The position numbers and the translations under genes were made by a program. Below, in pieces: positions 10,017 to 20,597 of a DNA stretch of 64,000 bases. Source of the DNA: Albugo candida. Lineage: Eukaryota > Oomycota > Peronosporomycetes > Albuginales. The stretch is from the NCBI GenBank assembly GCA_040437565.1, contig JBDOQK010000004.1, positions 62,001 through 126,000 on the forward strand, read 5' to 3'. Every line of letters begins with the position of its first letter. The stretch's first letter is position 1. The notes beneath the pieces were generated by a model, which worked only from the letters and a program-made list of their open reading frames with translations, was not told the DNA's origin and ran no database searches.

Positions 10017-10973
10017 CTATTTGGGGTAGATTGGATCTTGTGTGAGCAATGGCTGATTCGAGTCACAAGTTGCATTGGTGAAACGATGCAATTTGGAAAT
10101 GATCATATCCAACGCGACTGAGTTTACACCATGAGGGATGATAATATCAGCGAATCGTTTGGACGTCTCTACATACGTCATATGCATGGGCCGAACATTG
10201 TTCATATATTGTGCCATCACAGCTTCGGCAGTTCGATTCCGTTCGATCATATCACGTCGTAAGCGGCGCAATAAGCGAATATCTGCGGCTGTCTCAACAA
10301 AGACTTTGATATCCATCAAGGAAAGCAGTTCTGGTTGAGCAAAAATCAAGATCCCTTCCAGTAGAATTATATTTCGAGGCTCGAGAACGATACTTTGTTT
10401 CGTTCGACAATGTGTTGTGAAATCGTACACTGGGATTGCGATTCTTTGTCCTTGCTTTAGTGATTTGAGATGACTCACAAGCAATGACGTCTCCAATGCA
10501 TCAGGGTGATCAAAATTATGATTTGCTCGTTCTTCAATTGTGAGATGACTCAGGTCTTTGTAGTAAAAGTCATGTGACAAATACGTCACATTTTCCAGCC
10601 CATAATCCCGAATTATCGCTTTGGATAACGTTGTTTTCCCCGAGCCTGAGCCTCCACACACACCGACGACCAATATCGATCCATTTGACTGCAATTTGGG
10701 GCAAAAATGCTCTGGTGCCGAGTTCGTATAGATGTTATCTTGCATGAGTGGATACTCGACAAAAGGATCCACAAGCTTGAGGTCTTTTGGCTTACAGAGT
10801 GTCGGTTTCAGTGTTTGCGCGTAGCTGTTCTCAGGTTGCTGTTTGAGGCAGCGTTTTCGAGATCGTAGCCAATACACAGCAACTAGAAAGGCGCCGAAGA
10901 GAATCAGATTCTCCTTGTGCGTCATCGGTGCCAATGGCGCGCAAAAAACGAAGATTTCTATTCGGTTAATCAT
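10017..10973 (-). CDS. Uridine kinase-like P-loop kinase with N-terminal membrane anchor
   Basis: Single-exon 318-residue protein. A hydrophobic segment at about residues 22-36 ('NLILFGAFLVAVYWLR') precedes a uridine/phosphoribulokinase-type domain. Walker A is 'GVCGGSGSGKTT' (about 104-115), followed by 'SHDFYYKDLSHL', 'NFDHPDALE', 'PVYDFTTHCR', the 'ILLEGILIF' strand and the Arg-rich lid 'RLLRRLRRDMIERNR'. Uridine kinases phosphorylate uridine and cytidine in pyrimidine salvage. These nucleoside-pocket motifs are uridine-kinase-like, so substrate prediction is fair. The membrane anchor is unusual, since most uridine kinases are soluble. It points to a membrane-tethered enzyme, or to a related NTPase. 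Its neighbours are the proteasome gene (convergent) and NPL4 (same strand). Confidence 0.85.
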   Translation of the reverse strand: MINRIEIFVFCAPLAPMTHKENLILFGAFLVAVYWLRSRKRCLKQQPENSYAQTLKPTLCKPKDLKLVDPFVEYPLMQDNIYTNSAPEHFCPKLQSNGSILVVGVCGGSGSGKTTLSKAIIRDYGLENVTYLSHDFYYKDLSHLTIEERANHNFDHPDALETSLLVSHLKSLKQGQRIAIPVYDFTTHCRTKQSIVLEPRNIILLEGILIFAQPELLSLMDIKVFVETAADIRLLRRLRRDMIERNRTAEAVMAQYMNNVRPMHMTYVETSKRFADIIIPHGVNSVALDMIISKLHRFTNATCDSNQPLLTQDPIYPK

Positions 10974-11010
10974 CTCGTTAACCGCAATATAACAGTTACG
11001 TTTGTTGTGT

Positions 11011-12306
11011 TCATGTTCCTGCGACCGAATCGATGAGAATTTGATAGCCAGAGTCCAACGGGATTTGTGGATCCATAATGGACTGACAGATGGTGGGAAT
11101 GTCCGTGGTTAGATCCAGCACGTCCGTGAGAAAGAGTAATAGATGGAAATCCTTGAGACGATCGATGTATGTCTCATTTCGGTACTTTTGTAAATGCCTT
11201 CGGAGAGCTTCACGCAATGGGCGCAGTATTTGTCGATGCGGACGCGGAAAGTCGCTCTTGAGACCTGAACTATGCGTCGTGACGGGGACAACACAGAGAA
11301 AAAAGTTGTTGTCAATTTCAGTGGCAGCCTTGCCTTCCACAATGGCGGTATACGTTTCGCTTACAGCGCAGACTTTCGCATTGGACGCATGTTCCGCATT
11401 TAATGCACCAGCTGCAAACATATCGAGACATTGGTCGCTGACTTGGAATGCCTCGAAAGTCGTCTGCCCTTCTTTGTCCAATGTAACCTTGAGTGACAAA
11501 AAAAGCGAGCCTTTCCCTCCTGCATCCAATTGCAACTGAGCTGCCATAAGGATCTCATTGGAGGAGAAATGAAAGTCGGAATCTTCACGTGGGGGATGTG
11601 AGAACACCCATCCGACTTTTTCCCTACCCAGAGCTTTAGCCACTGCATCCGGTTTCTCACCCAACGGATCCCCAAAAACTTGGAAATCGTGCGGTGTACC
11701 TTCTTGTGGTGGCTCATAGATAAAGTCCACAGTAACTTTTTTGCTTTCTTGATCTATTGCTCCGTATAACCAGCCGCATCGTGACTGCTGAAACGCAAAT
11801 TGACGAAGGTACGATTGGAAATTATCACAACTCGCCTTATCCAAGCTGACTTGAGCCACGTGAGCTTTTTCTTGAGGTTTTAATTTGAACTCAAATTCTT
11901 CATCCATCCGCATAAATTCGCCAATGGTCCAATGCATTTTGATGTCCCGTAAAGCCTTTAATCCGGGACGGAACGATTTCTTTCCATTCAACACATGATG
12001 CTCGACATGCGTAATGCTACCATCCGCATTCACCTTGCGAGATATTGTGGTTTCTCCCGTGGCAATGGCAATTGTGTCTCCATCGTATTGCAGATAAATT
12101 AGGTCACCATGTCCCACACGAACACTTTGCAATGTTTCACCGTCATTGACGGGAACTTTTCCTTGGTTGTCGAGAAAGTACCGCTGTTTAATAGTATCAA
12201 TACCGTGCAATTGCTGCACGCATTGTTTTACGTCCGTCACAGTCGATTGAGGGGACAGGTTCTCAATTCGCCAAGTTCCATTTTTAGATCGCACACGAAC
12301 TAGCAT
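11011..12306 (-). CDS. NPL4: NPL4 (Cdc48/p97 cofactor), plant-type without zinc finger
   Basis: Single exon. The best start is the ATG at 12306, giving 'MLVRVRSKNGTWRIENL', which matches the start of plant NPL4; the frame is open further upstream but only from a GTG. An N-terminal ubiquitin-like domain (residues 1-80) is followed by the NPL4 core, with 'QEKAHVAQVSLDKASCDNFQ' (about 145), 'VDFIYEPPQEGT', 'VGWVFSHPPREDSDFHFSSN', 'FEAFQVSDQCLDMF' and 'DFHLLLFLTDVLDL'. With Ufd1, NPL4 recruits Cdc48/p97 to polyubiquitinated proteins in ER-associated and chromatin-linked degradation. There is no CxHxxxxxCxxC zinc finger before the core and no C-terminal NZF finger, as in plants. The ATAD3 gene lies just upstream on the same strand. 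Confidence 0.92.
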   Translation of the reverse strand: MLVRVRSKNGTWRIENLSPQSTVTDVKQCVQQLHGIDTIKQRYFLDNQGKVPVNDGETLQSVRVGHGDLIYLQYDGDTIAIATGETTISRKVNADGSITHVEHHVLNGKKSFRPGLKALRDIKMHWTIGEFMRMDEEFEFKLKPQEKAHVAQVSLDKASCDNFQSYLRQFAFQQSRCGWLYGAIDQESKKVTVDFIYEPPQEGTPHDFQVFGDPLGEKPDAVAKALGREKVGWVFSHPPREDSDFHFSSNEILMAAQLQLDAGGKGSLFLSLKVTLDKEGQTTFEAFQVSDQCLDMFAAGALNAEHASNAKVCAVSETYTAIVEGKAATEIDNNFFLCVVPVTTHSSGLKSDFPRPHRQILRPLREALRRHLQKYRNETYIDRLKDFHLLLFLTDVLDLTTDIPTICQSIMDPQIPLDSGYQILIDSVAGT

Positions 12307-12414
12307 CTCGTTAGATTCTCGACCCGATGCCTGAGTTATAGTGGTCGACACAAGTGTCGTCGTGATTTCATGTGGATAACACTATTTTCTTTATGTATTC
12401 GTCTATCAAGAATA

Positions 12415-14226
12415 TTACATCAAAGAGGTTATTCGTTCANNNNNNNNNNNNNNNNNNNNNNNNNNNNNNNNNNNNNNNNNNNNNNNNNNNNNNNNNNNNN
12501 NNNNNNNNNNNNNNNNNNNNNNNNNNNNNNNNNNNNNNNGCAGATGGTTTGTCAGAACATTCTCCATCATCTCTTTGTCAATGACAGATGTGGATGACCC
12601 ATAGGCGGCTGCCTGGAATGCAATCACGAGTTTTGCGATCTCACGACCTGAAAAGCCTCCAATTCGCTTCGCAATGCTCTCAAACCATTTATTATCGATA
12701 TCCTCTTCCACGACAATGGGCTTTGCGTACTTTGAATTTGACGGATTTTGGATCAATCGTTCGAAATACTGAGCAAGCATGCGAACGCGCTCATTCTGAC
12801 CAGGAAGAGCGAACTCGACCATTTCGTCAATACGATCATTGATGGCCCAATCGAATTGCTCAGGCTGATTACTTGCAAATACGATCATGAATTTGTCACT
12901 TGCTTCTCCTGTTCGATACAAGAAAGCGTTCAAAGCGTTTCGAGTGTCTTCGCTCATGACCGTGTTGCTCCGTTTCTGTAAAAACGCATCGGCTTCATCC
13001 ACAAATAGTAAGAGACCACGACGACTGTGTGACGCCCAATCAAACAATTTGTGAATCTCAGTGACACCTTCTCGTCCCAAAGGTGCAACATCACCACCCG
13101 TTAAAATCGCATAATCAAGCCCAGAATGTCGCGCCAGCGCCTTTGCGAATAATGTCTTACCCGTACCCGGAGGGCCATGAAGTAGTAAATGACGAAATGG
13201 TGCACCGTTTTTTTTCGTATTTGATGTAGAAACAGCAACTTGACGCAATCGCTGATCTAATTTGTGCTCTAGCACAACTCCATCTAGTGGATCACCGATT
13301 TTTTCAAGATTCAGTAAGCGCTTGATAGATGGCACTGGATTTATGATCGATTGAGCTGTAGAACGACGTGATGTTTCTCGCACAAGTGATGGTTTTCCAA
13401 GACGAGCTTCAACGTAGCGACCGGCAACTCCCGTGGTCACTTTTGCAGTGTAAATCCCAAGAGCTAAGGCCGTAAAAGAAACAACTGCTGATGTTAGTTT
13501 CTCTTTATCGCTGAAAAAAGCCATAAGACCAGTTCCGAGGGTGGACCCAGCCACTTGAATTCCTTCCAACACTGTTTCTCGGTATTCCTTTGCTCGTAAT
13601 CGCGCTTCCTCTAAATGCAAATCGTGATTTAACCGTTCTTGTTTGATTTTTCCATCGACTTCAGCTGCAACTTTAGCGAGTTCAGTTCTCTGTCGTAGCT
13701 CAGCCTCATAATCCAAGGTTTTCCTTCTTGCAGCTTCTTGTCGTGCGATAATCTCTTCTTGCTTTTTCAATTCCTGCTCTTTCATATACTTTTGAGCCGC
13801 CAACTGATCCGCATACTGTTTCCTTTTAAGTTGATCCTGGTACTGAGCCCGTTGTTGATTTTGACGCGTCTCTTCCTCGAGTGTCTTGCGCCGCTCTTCG
13901 CCTTCTTTTTGCACGCGCATCACTTCGTATTGCTTGTACAGCGCTTCATTTTCTTTCGCTTTGGCTTGTTGTTCAATTTGTTTCGTACGTTCAGCCTCTT
14001 TAGCGATTTGAAAAGCTTCTTTGGCATACCGTGAATTCTCTAACTCACGTGCAGCGCGTGCAGCTCGCTCGAGACCAGAAGGATCAAAGGAGTAACCACT
14101 CGCGCCACCTGCCGCTTTAGGTACATTTCCTGAGCCACCTGATGCGGGCAAAGTTGACGACGAAGTCGATTCAGGTGGGTCTGAAGCGCCGTTGTCTGGA
14201 GATCGTTTGCCAAAGATATTGAGCAT
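12415..14226 (-). CDS. ATAD3: ATAD3 mitochondrial AAA+ ATPase
   Basis: The N-terminus at 14226 ('MLNIFGKRSPDNG') resembles ATAD3 starts; an in-frame ATG at 14268 is also possible. A Gly/Ser-rich lead and 'YSFDPSGLERAARAARELE' are followed by a long charged coiled coil (about 55-240), a hydrophobic stretch (about 240-285) and a C-terminal AAA+ domain. That domain has Walker A 'GPPGTGKT', Walker B 'LLFVDEADAFL' and sensor-1 'IVFASNQPEQFDWAINDRID'. ATAD3 is an inner-membrane ATPase linked to nucleoids and contact sites. A 100-N gap at 12440-12539, with no repeated flanks, cuts the C-terminus; the residues read beyond the gap (12415-12439) are not trustworthy as a continuation. The real 3' end may lie elsewhere in the missing sequence. 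Confidence 0.9.
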   Translation of the reverse strand: MLNIFGKRSPDNGASDPPESTSSSTLPASGGSGNVPKAAGGASGYSFDPSGLERAARAARELENSRYAKEAFQIAKEAERTKQIEQQAKAKENEALYKQYEVMRVQKEGEERRKTLEEETRQNQQRAQYQDQLKRKQYADQLAAQKYMKEQELKKQEEIIARQEAARRKTLDYEAELRQRTELAKVAAEVDGKIKQERLNHDLHLEEARLRAKEYRETVLEGIQVAGSTLGTGLMAFFSDKEKLTSAVVSFTALALGIYTAKVTTGVAGRYVEARLGKPSLVRETSRRSTAQSIINPVPSIKRLLNLEKIGDPLDGVVLEHKLDQRLRQVAVSTSNTKKNGAPFRHLLLHGPPGTGKTLFAKALARHSGLDYAILTGGDVAPLGREGVTEIHKLFDWASHSRRGLLLFVDEADAFLQKRSNTVMSEDTRNALNAFLYRTGEASDKFMIVFASNQPEQFDWAINDRIDEMVEFALPGQNERVRMLAQYFERLIQNPSNSKYAKPIVVEEDIDNKWFESIAKRIGGFSGREIAKLVIAFQAAAYGSSTSVIDKEMMENVLTNHLXXXXXXXXXXXXXXXXXXXXXXXXXXXXXXXXXXERITSLM

Positions 14227-14279
14227 GTTCCGCTTAAAGAAAATGACTGGCAAACGCGGCGGTAACACTGGCCGTATTT

Positions 14280-14729
14280 AAGGGATGAACTATGGTATAT
14301 CGTATTTATGGTGTAAGTACGGTGCAAAGCATTATGCAGGAGTATCTCATTCGATTAGTGAAAAGACAACATAAATGAGCTGCAATCAGATGAGAAGAAG
14401 GGGCTTGTGCAAGGAAGTGCCAGCTCTCTATCATGTAGTGATTTCAGCAATCGATTTACATGATGTTATATCAAAGTTATTGTTAGAACTTGAGGATTAA
14501 ACTGTGAAGATGTTGTCTGACGGTCCGTGTGAAAGAATGAAATACGAATGGTTTGTCTCCGCCGCTCCGTAGTAGTTGCTCAAGTCATCAAGCTGAGGCT
14601 TTTGTTTCTTTTTGAACCTTTCAGAGTATTCGCATTGCAATTTCTGCTAGTGACGCCCGCCGGTTCTGCATCACAGTGCGCCCAATAGACCTGCGTTCTC
14701 TTCCACGACCTCCGCTTCCCATAGAATTC
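14280..14729. other. Gene-poor stretch between ATAD3 and the retroelement
   Basis: No coding frame is supported. The part near 14,280-14,400 probably holds the ATAD3 promoter. The part from about 14,540 may be the 3' end or a remnant LTR of the Copia element, but no partner repeat is visible at the other end. Confidence 0.3.
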
Positions 14730-17700
14730 TTAGTCCCTTATGGAGTAAAAATCCCAAGAGCGGGCAGCTGACAATGTTTTTACCGCGTCCGCTGTCCTGA
14801 CTCGGTCACCGTCACCTAAACCAGATGAAACAATTCTTGCAGGTCCGACAACTTGGAAGCGGGTATCGCCTTGTTGGACAGATCGGCCATCGTAGCGTGA
14901 CCACACGTACTCCAGCCGAACAATCCCTCGTATTCCGAATTCTAGTATGAACGTCACATGTTTATCGACGTGCTCGGTGCTGTTCGTAGCGTTTTCCAAA
15001 TGTAGCTGTCGTAAAGCAGCGTAATTGTCCATCTTTATGACCATCGGCTCAGTCACGGAGACCCCACTTCTTTCACAATCTTTCGAAACTAGTAAGACCC
15101 GTCCAATCTTGAAAGTGATACGCTCGTTTTCTTCTTACGCATACAATGTATGATCGCACCGTCCATGGTGACAACTCGCTCCACCAGTAACTGACTTCCA
15201 CTGCGCTTATCCGNNNNNNNNNNNNNNNNNNNNNNNNNNNNNNNNNNNNNNNNNNNNNNNNNNNNNNNNNNNNNNNNNNNNNNNNNNNNNNNNNNNNNNN
15301 NNNNNNNNNNNNNCCATCGTAGCGTGACCACACGTACTCCAGCCGAACAATCCCTCGTATTCCGAATTCTAGTATGAACGTCACATGTTTATCGACGTGC
15401 TCGGTGCTGTTCGTAGCGTTTTCCAAATGTAGCTGTCGTAAAGCAGCGTAATTGTCCATCTTTATGACCATCGGCTCAGTCACGGAGACCCCACTTCTTT
15501 CACAATCTTTCGAAACTAGTAAGACCCGTCCAATCTTGAAAGTGATACGCTCGTTTTCTTCTTACGCATACAATGTATGATCGCACCGTCCATGGTGACA
15601 ACTCGCTCCACCAGTAACTGACTTCCACTGCGCTTATCCGAAGCGAAATCGGATCGCCCAACTATCTCGACCTACATACCTTTATCCACATTCACTTCCA
15701 TCCTAAGCTTCACGTCCTTGATAAGCTCCAGGTACCTAGTGACCCTTTTGGCGACTTTCAAGTCGTGAATGGCTGAATGATCCGTTTTGTGTAGAACTTG
15801 ATTCCCAGTGAAACGGACGTATTCCCTATAAAAAAGCGATCAAAAGTCTCTCACGTTCAGTTTAACAAATTCTCGTCTCCAATCGCTCTGCGTACTCCGT
15901 TTGCATCCGCAAGCCCGTATTGTTCTATCCGCTTCTCGAAGGTAGCCCGGTAAGCCAGCTTGCGACCTTCAGAGCTCCACGGTCACATTGAATAACATCG
16001 TCATATTCCGTACTTTCTTGATAGACAGCGTCCCAATCGCGTTAGAGAAAAAACGCTGACCAAGTGGCCAGGAAGTCAACGACATAGACCCCTACGATCA
16101 TATTCCCGTTCTCTGATGATTGTATAGAACCGCGTGGCGGTGGGCTCCTTATAAAGTCGGTCTCATGACGTATTTTGTGCAGTAGTTGACTTCATATTCT
16201 TCCTGCCTGTTTGATGCCGTAAGGGGATGTCTTCAAGTGTATCCGTAGCCTCGTATAACTCGACACACTCACCTTCTGCACTTCTCTGCTAGTATGTCCA
16301 TCCGCTTCAAGGTATAAATTCCTATTTACTGATCTTTCTATGTACAAGGCTCCATATACGCGTTGGGATATGTCCACGCATCGCAGGTTCGCCCTATTTG
16401 CGCGCAAACGCCAGTCTCACCAAATAGTGCTGTGCTCTATCACGGCTGTTCGATTGCACCATTAGTATCTGTCCTTGCCTCGAACAAGTATTTGGTGTGT
16501 AAGACGTGACTGCTCCTGGGAAGGACCACCACCACCCAAGCTCTGTTTTCATTCAAAGACCGAGTGTGTTTTTCAATAGCGACAGAACGCTAATGCTAGT
16601 CGCCGCTTCGCATTTCGCTCGGGATCAGCCCCACAGACGCTACTCGCTACGTCCCGTGTCTTGTAGTCTCCGATTACGTGACTTTAAGCCACTACCTGAG
16701 TATTTCTCCGTGTCTTGGACCGAGTGCATTGATCATTGCGACTCTATCGGCTACCCTGATCCGTTTTTGCCCGCCCCTTTCATGTCCGTTCTCTTGATGA
16801 GTCAATTCGAGCCGCGTCGATCTCATCTATCGGTGTATCTTCCGGCTCAAGGAAGTGTACTCGTCGAAGTTGATTGTCCTGCTGTTTGTGAGCATTCTTA
16901 CGTTCCTTACGTCCTACATTCCGGTGACTACATTGTCCTTTGATCTGTACGCACTATAACCCTTCGTCTTAACGCTTCCCGCGATCAAATAGGTTTACCC
17001 TGCTCGCACAGGGACTTGATCATGGCGTCCCGATAGACAATAAACGGGAAGCCAATCCACACGATGCACCTTGAACCGAGGTACGTTTCTGGAGCATCTG
17101 CAAGGGAGCCTTCCGTCCTTCATTTCTCTTGCTGGGACTCGCACTCACTCACTCATAATATAGGTGGCGTATCCATCCGAGTATCCTCGAAAGCTGAGTG
17201 ATGATCCAAAGGGAAAAATAAAGCTTTCCATTACATTGCAATTCTTCGCTGCATCCAGTCTACTTCATCATTATTGGGCTGATTTCGCGCTTGGTCTATT
17301 TGTCGGGAAATTTACCGATAAACTAGCAGAAAAGTTGAGCGGTCCTGTCTTCGCTTCATCCGTCCTTCTGGTGCACGTGGATGCAGAAGTGGAAAGGCCT
17401 TGCAAAATGGACCATTAATAAGGTGCATGAAAGCTTGATTGGCGACGTCCTTCGTCTTGACCAAGAATACACGACACTAGTTAGCACGATGGTCCACGCA
17501 TCTGACCATGAGACGTTTCCACATCAGTCTTTTGGTGATATTGAACCTTCAGGTCAGAGAAGATGGCTNNNNNNNNNNNNNNNNNNNNNNNNNNNNNNNN
17601 NNNNNNNNNNNNNNNNNNNNNNNNNNNNNNNNNNNNNNNNNNNNNNNNNNNNNNNNNNNNNNNNNNNNGGTGCATGAAAGCTTGATTGGCGACGTCCTTC

Positions 17701-19303
17701 GTCTTGACCAAGAATACACGACACTAGTTAGCACGATGGTCCACGCATCTGACCATGAGACGTTTCCACATCAGTCTTTTGGTGATATTGAACCTTCAGG
17801 TCAGAGAAGATGGCTACAGCGATAACTTGGATTGGTGACTTGTATCCCGATTTTCTCTTGGATTGGCGAATCTTTGTTTGCTTTCTTTTTCCGGAGGCCA
17901 ATCAACCCTTGATAATATTATCTGTAAGGATGATACACGGGCCAGGTTTCTCGTCATATCGATGGTCTTATAGCAGTTCATTTGGGCAACCTTCTCACTG
18001 TAGAGCATCATCAATCTCCGCTGCACATCATGCCGTACTTGCTTCTCATTTTTTAGGAAGACGAACATGAGTACATGAAACGCACTCTTTGTCTACCGAT
18101 GCCATTTAGCGCGCACGACCAGAACTTGGCTTCATACTTCCGCATATAATATCACTGGACCCTCATTGATTGCTGTGACCACCTGGTGCTGCCAGATACG
18201 CTTCCATGCACCGATTCCCTTGGAGAATCGGTAGGACACATTACACTGACATAGGTAGATAAGTCGAGTGGACTCAGGTAAATAAGAGAACTATTTCGAA
18301 GAATTCGGGAGTAACATGGACAAATACTGTCCCGTTATGTTCCTACCAAGGTTCTTAGCGTTGTACAGGTACAATAGGCGCACCTTCACCAGTTTGCAAT
18401 CACTATTCTCGCGATTAGTACTGTTCCACACTTTGTAACGCGCATCGTGTCCTCATCGGCAGCTCTGCACTCTCTGCATGTTTCGTTATATCCTATAAGA
18501 AATCTCATTTTTGCCCAGGGTCTGCTATATCCATTGTACAAGATCCAAACACCTTGTTCGATGATTCGAGACTTCAATTAAGCCCTACCGTTTCTATTTA
18601 CTCTTGCCGTCTTCATGATTCCTGTTTGCCATGCTTGTACCCCTTTCGGGCGTCTTGTCGCGTTCTTAATGATGCCTCTCTGCTAGAGTATTGCAAAGTC
18701 AGCAAATTCTTCAGCCTGTCGTATTAGGTCTGCAAGTGTCAAGTTCGAGCGTAAAGACACGGATACCGGATCCGCGTAGTGCGCAATATTGTGACAGAAA
18801 AGGTTATGGAAACCTTGCAGGTCCCTCTTACGGCCTTAATCTAGTGGATGCTCCGTCCAACTTCTTTTAGACCTCTTCCCCAAGGTAAGGAATTTCATGT
18901 TTTGCGCATGAGTGATTTGAAGAGCGAAAGTATGCCGAACGCGTGCTCCAAGGTTGTGTTCTCGTACCATCAACTTGTCGGCTGTAACATTCATTTTGAT
19001 ACATGCCAACTGAAGCCCGAGTGCTTCGACCTTACGTTCTCGTTCCGCAAACGATACCTCCCCCGGTTGCTTGTCCCCACGAAAGAAAGATCTTACACAA
19101 TTCCTGCTACAATCGTACCGGCCAATGCAAAGCTTTTTTTGACGCGCGTCTGGAACTATTCGAGATGCGCACCTAAAAATGGTCCGTGGTAGCCGAGGCT
19201 TGTCCATAGACATGCTGTCTAGCTCCGAAGTAGGTAGCTTAAACGTCTCAGGAGAGGCCTTCGGGGGTGACTTGAGTACAAAACTTCCCTGATTGTCGGC
19301 CAT
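14730..19303 (-). mobile_element. Decayed Copia-type (Ty1/Copia) retroelement
   Basis: Minus-strand fragments fall in the Copia order. A gag-like start at 19303 ('MADNQGSFVLKSPPKASPE') holds an 'ACIKMNVTADKLMVREHN' block. An integrase core-like piece 'VFLVKTKDVANQAFMHLI' lies near 17.7 kb. The integrase tail 'KGYSAYRSKDNVVTGM' followed by 'DVRNV' lies near 16.95 kb. The reverse transcriptase signature 'SPYGIKQAGRI' (family SLYGLKQA) lies near 16.2 kb. An 'HDLKVAKRVTRYLE' block and an RNase H-like 'DFASDKRSGSQLL' lie near 15.2-15.8 kb. Stops and frameshifts separate these pieces, so no intact polyprotein remains. Two N gaps (15214-15313 and 17569-17668) are flanked by perfect repeats of 327 and 147 bp and are artefacts. 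I could not find matching LTRs at 14.4-14.7 and 19.3-19.6 kb. The plus-strand frames here (for example 16506-16943) are shadows. Confidence 0.8.
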
Positions 19304-19839
19304 CCTTGTTTATTCATCTACGACATTTACTGACCTCTCAGATTATTCTATTGTTCTCTTTCTGTCACTCTTGTGACGCTTACGAACGTTCGTTGCGTAT
19401 GGTGAGGCCCGTAAGAGGTTCGAGAAGTTTCTTCAGTGTATTCTATGGCTTCGATTCATGCCCCTCTTTCTTTTTCTCTTTTTCGTACTGACCACTTACC
19501 TTTTCGTAATCGCTCTTAGCCCGTTCCGTCTTGCCGCTTTCGTTGGCAAGACGGTGTCACTATTTGGGTTCAGAACCTTGAAGTTGTAGTGGATTCACTT
19601 GTTGTACGAAGAAATCGAATGTCAGCTTCACAACTTGTGCTAGCCTATTCTTCTCCGATCGTGCGTCCTTCAACATTTATCTATCCGAGCGTCCTGCAAC
19701 ATCCATCCAGCCATGTGTCCAGCATGCCAATCATCCATCTTAAGAGCGGGCGGCGGAAATCAGGATCTAGTGCAACCCTTCAACCCGTGCGCTACCACCA
19801 AAACTCTTACAGCGAGGGCATGGCAAAAAATAAACTCAA
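19304..19839. other. Gene-poor stretch upstream of the retroelement
   Basis: Pyrimidine-rich sequence 5' of the gag-like start (the element reads on the minus strand), followed by unassigned sequence. It would be the place for a 5' LTR and primer-binding site, but neither a matching repeat nor a clear tRNA-complementary site was found. The plus-strand frame at 19589-19930 has no recognisable features. Confidence 0.3.
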
Positions 19840-20190
19840 GCAGCTAAGACGGTATCAGGATCGTTTCATGTTGCACGACAGTGTGAGATTTTTCATAGCG
19901 CGTAGCGCAAGCGAAGGTCCTGGACGATAGTAGCTGAGCCGAAAATGCGGAGTCAAAGTGTGCCAAGAGCTTCTCTCGTCGATAAAGCGCCGCTTTGTCG
20001 TGACACGGATTGAAACCGATCCAGCTGCTCATAGATGCTTGCGTCCATCGAATGAAGCGCTTCAAGAATGTCGCAAACCGCGTGGAATTGCATATGATAC
20101 TTTCACGTCATACCGGTAGGCTTGTTCTAATTCCTGTGGTATGCAGTTGATCTAGTATTGTCGAATAATTACAAGGAATAAAGATTACAC
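19840..20190. repeat. Dispersed repeat P, copy 1 (inverted relative to copy 2)
   Basis: The reverse complement of this block matches 49,280-49,690. Conceptual translations share 'SMDASI.EQLDRF' (minus strand here, plus strand in copy 2), as well as 'SSRTFA.ATR'. Stops and shifts interrupt both. In both places the block sits immediately 5' of a coiled-coil family copy (B here, D there) in the same relative orientation. It may derive from a retroelement gag or an unrelated gene; I cannot tell. Confidence 0.5.
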
Positions 20191-20597
20191 TCGAGTGATG
20201 TGTTCAAATAGCATCAACGTGCTAGATCTTCCCTTCCTTACAATAAAGACCAAATAAAAAACGATTCCTTCACCGTAATTTCATTGTCTGGTCATTAAAC
20301 ATCAACTAAAATTTGAATTGGTCAATTCCCATCTACTTCATCCATTAGGTTCTCATTCCAAGGGCCTCTGACGGTATCATCATGACACTAGCAATTTCCT
20401 TCCGACTACCCAGGGCTCATCAACATAACACATGGGTTCTTACGCTTTCACAGTTGTCGCTTTCGGTCTGATCGCTGTTGCAAATTCAAATAAGAAACTG
20501 AAAAAACTTAATAGAACGCTGTTTTTTTCTTCTGTCGTATCCTTTCGTCTTCTATGCGCAATCATCGGACTGCTTTCATTCTCATTATCATACACAA

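Noticed and set aside
12415-12439. Seven residues after the gap as the ATAD3 C-terminus
   Set aside because: The frame only continues because 100 is the arbitrary gap size; there is no evidence that it belongs to the protein.
16506-16943. 145-codon plus-strand frame
   Set aside because: It is antisense to the Copia integrase tail and has no domain-like features; it is open by chance.
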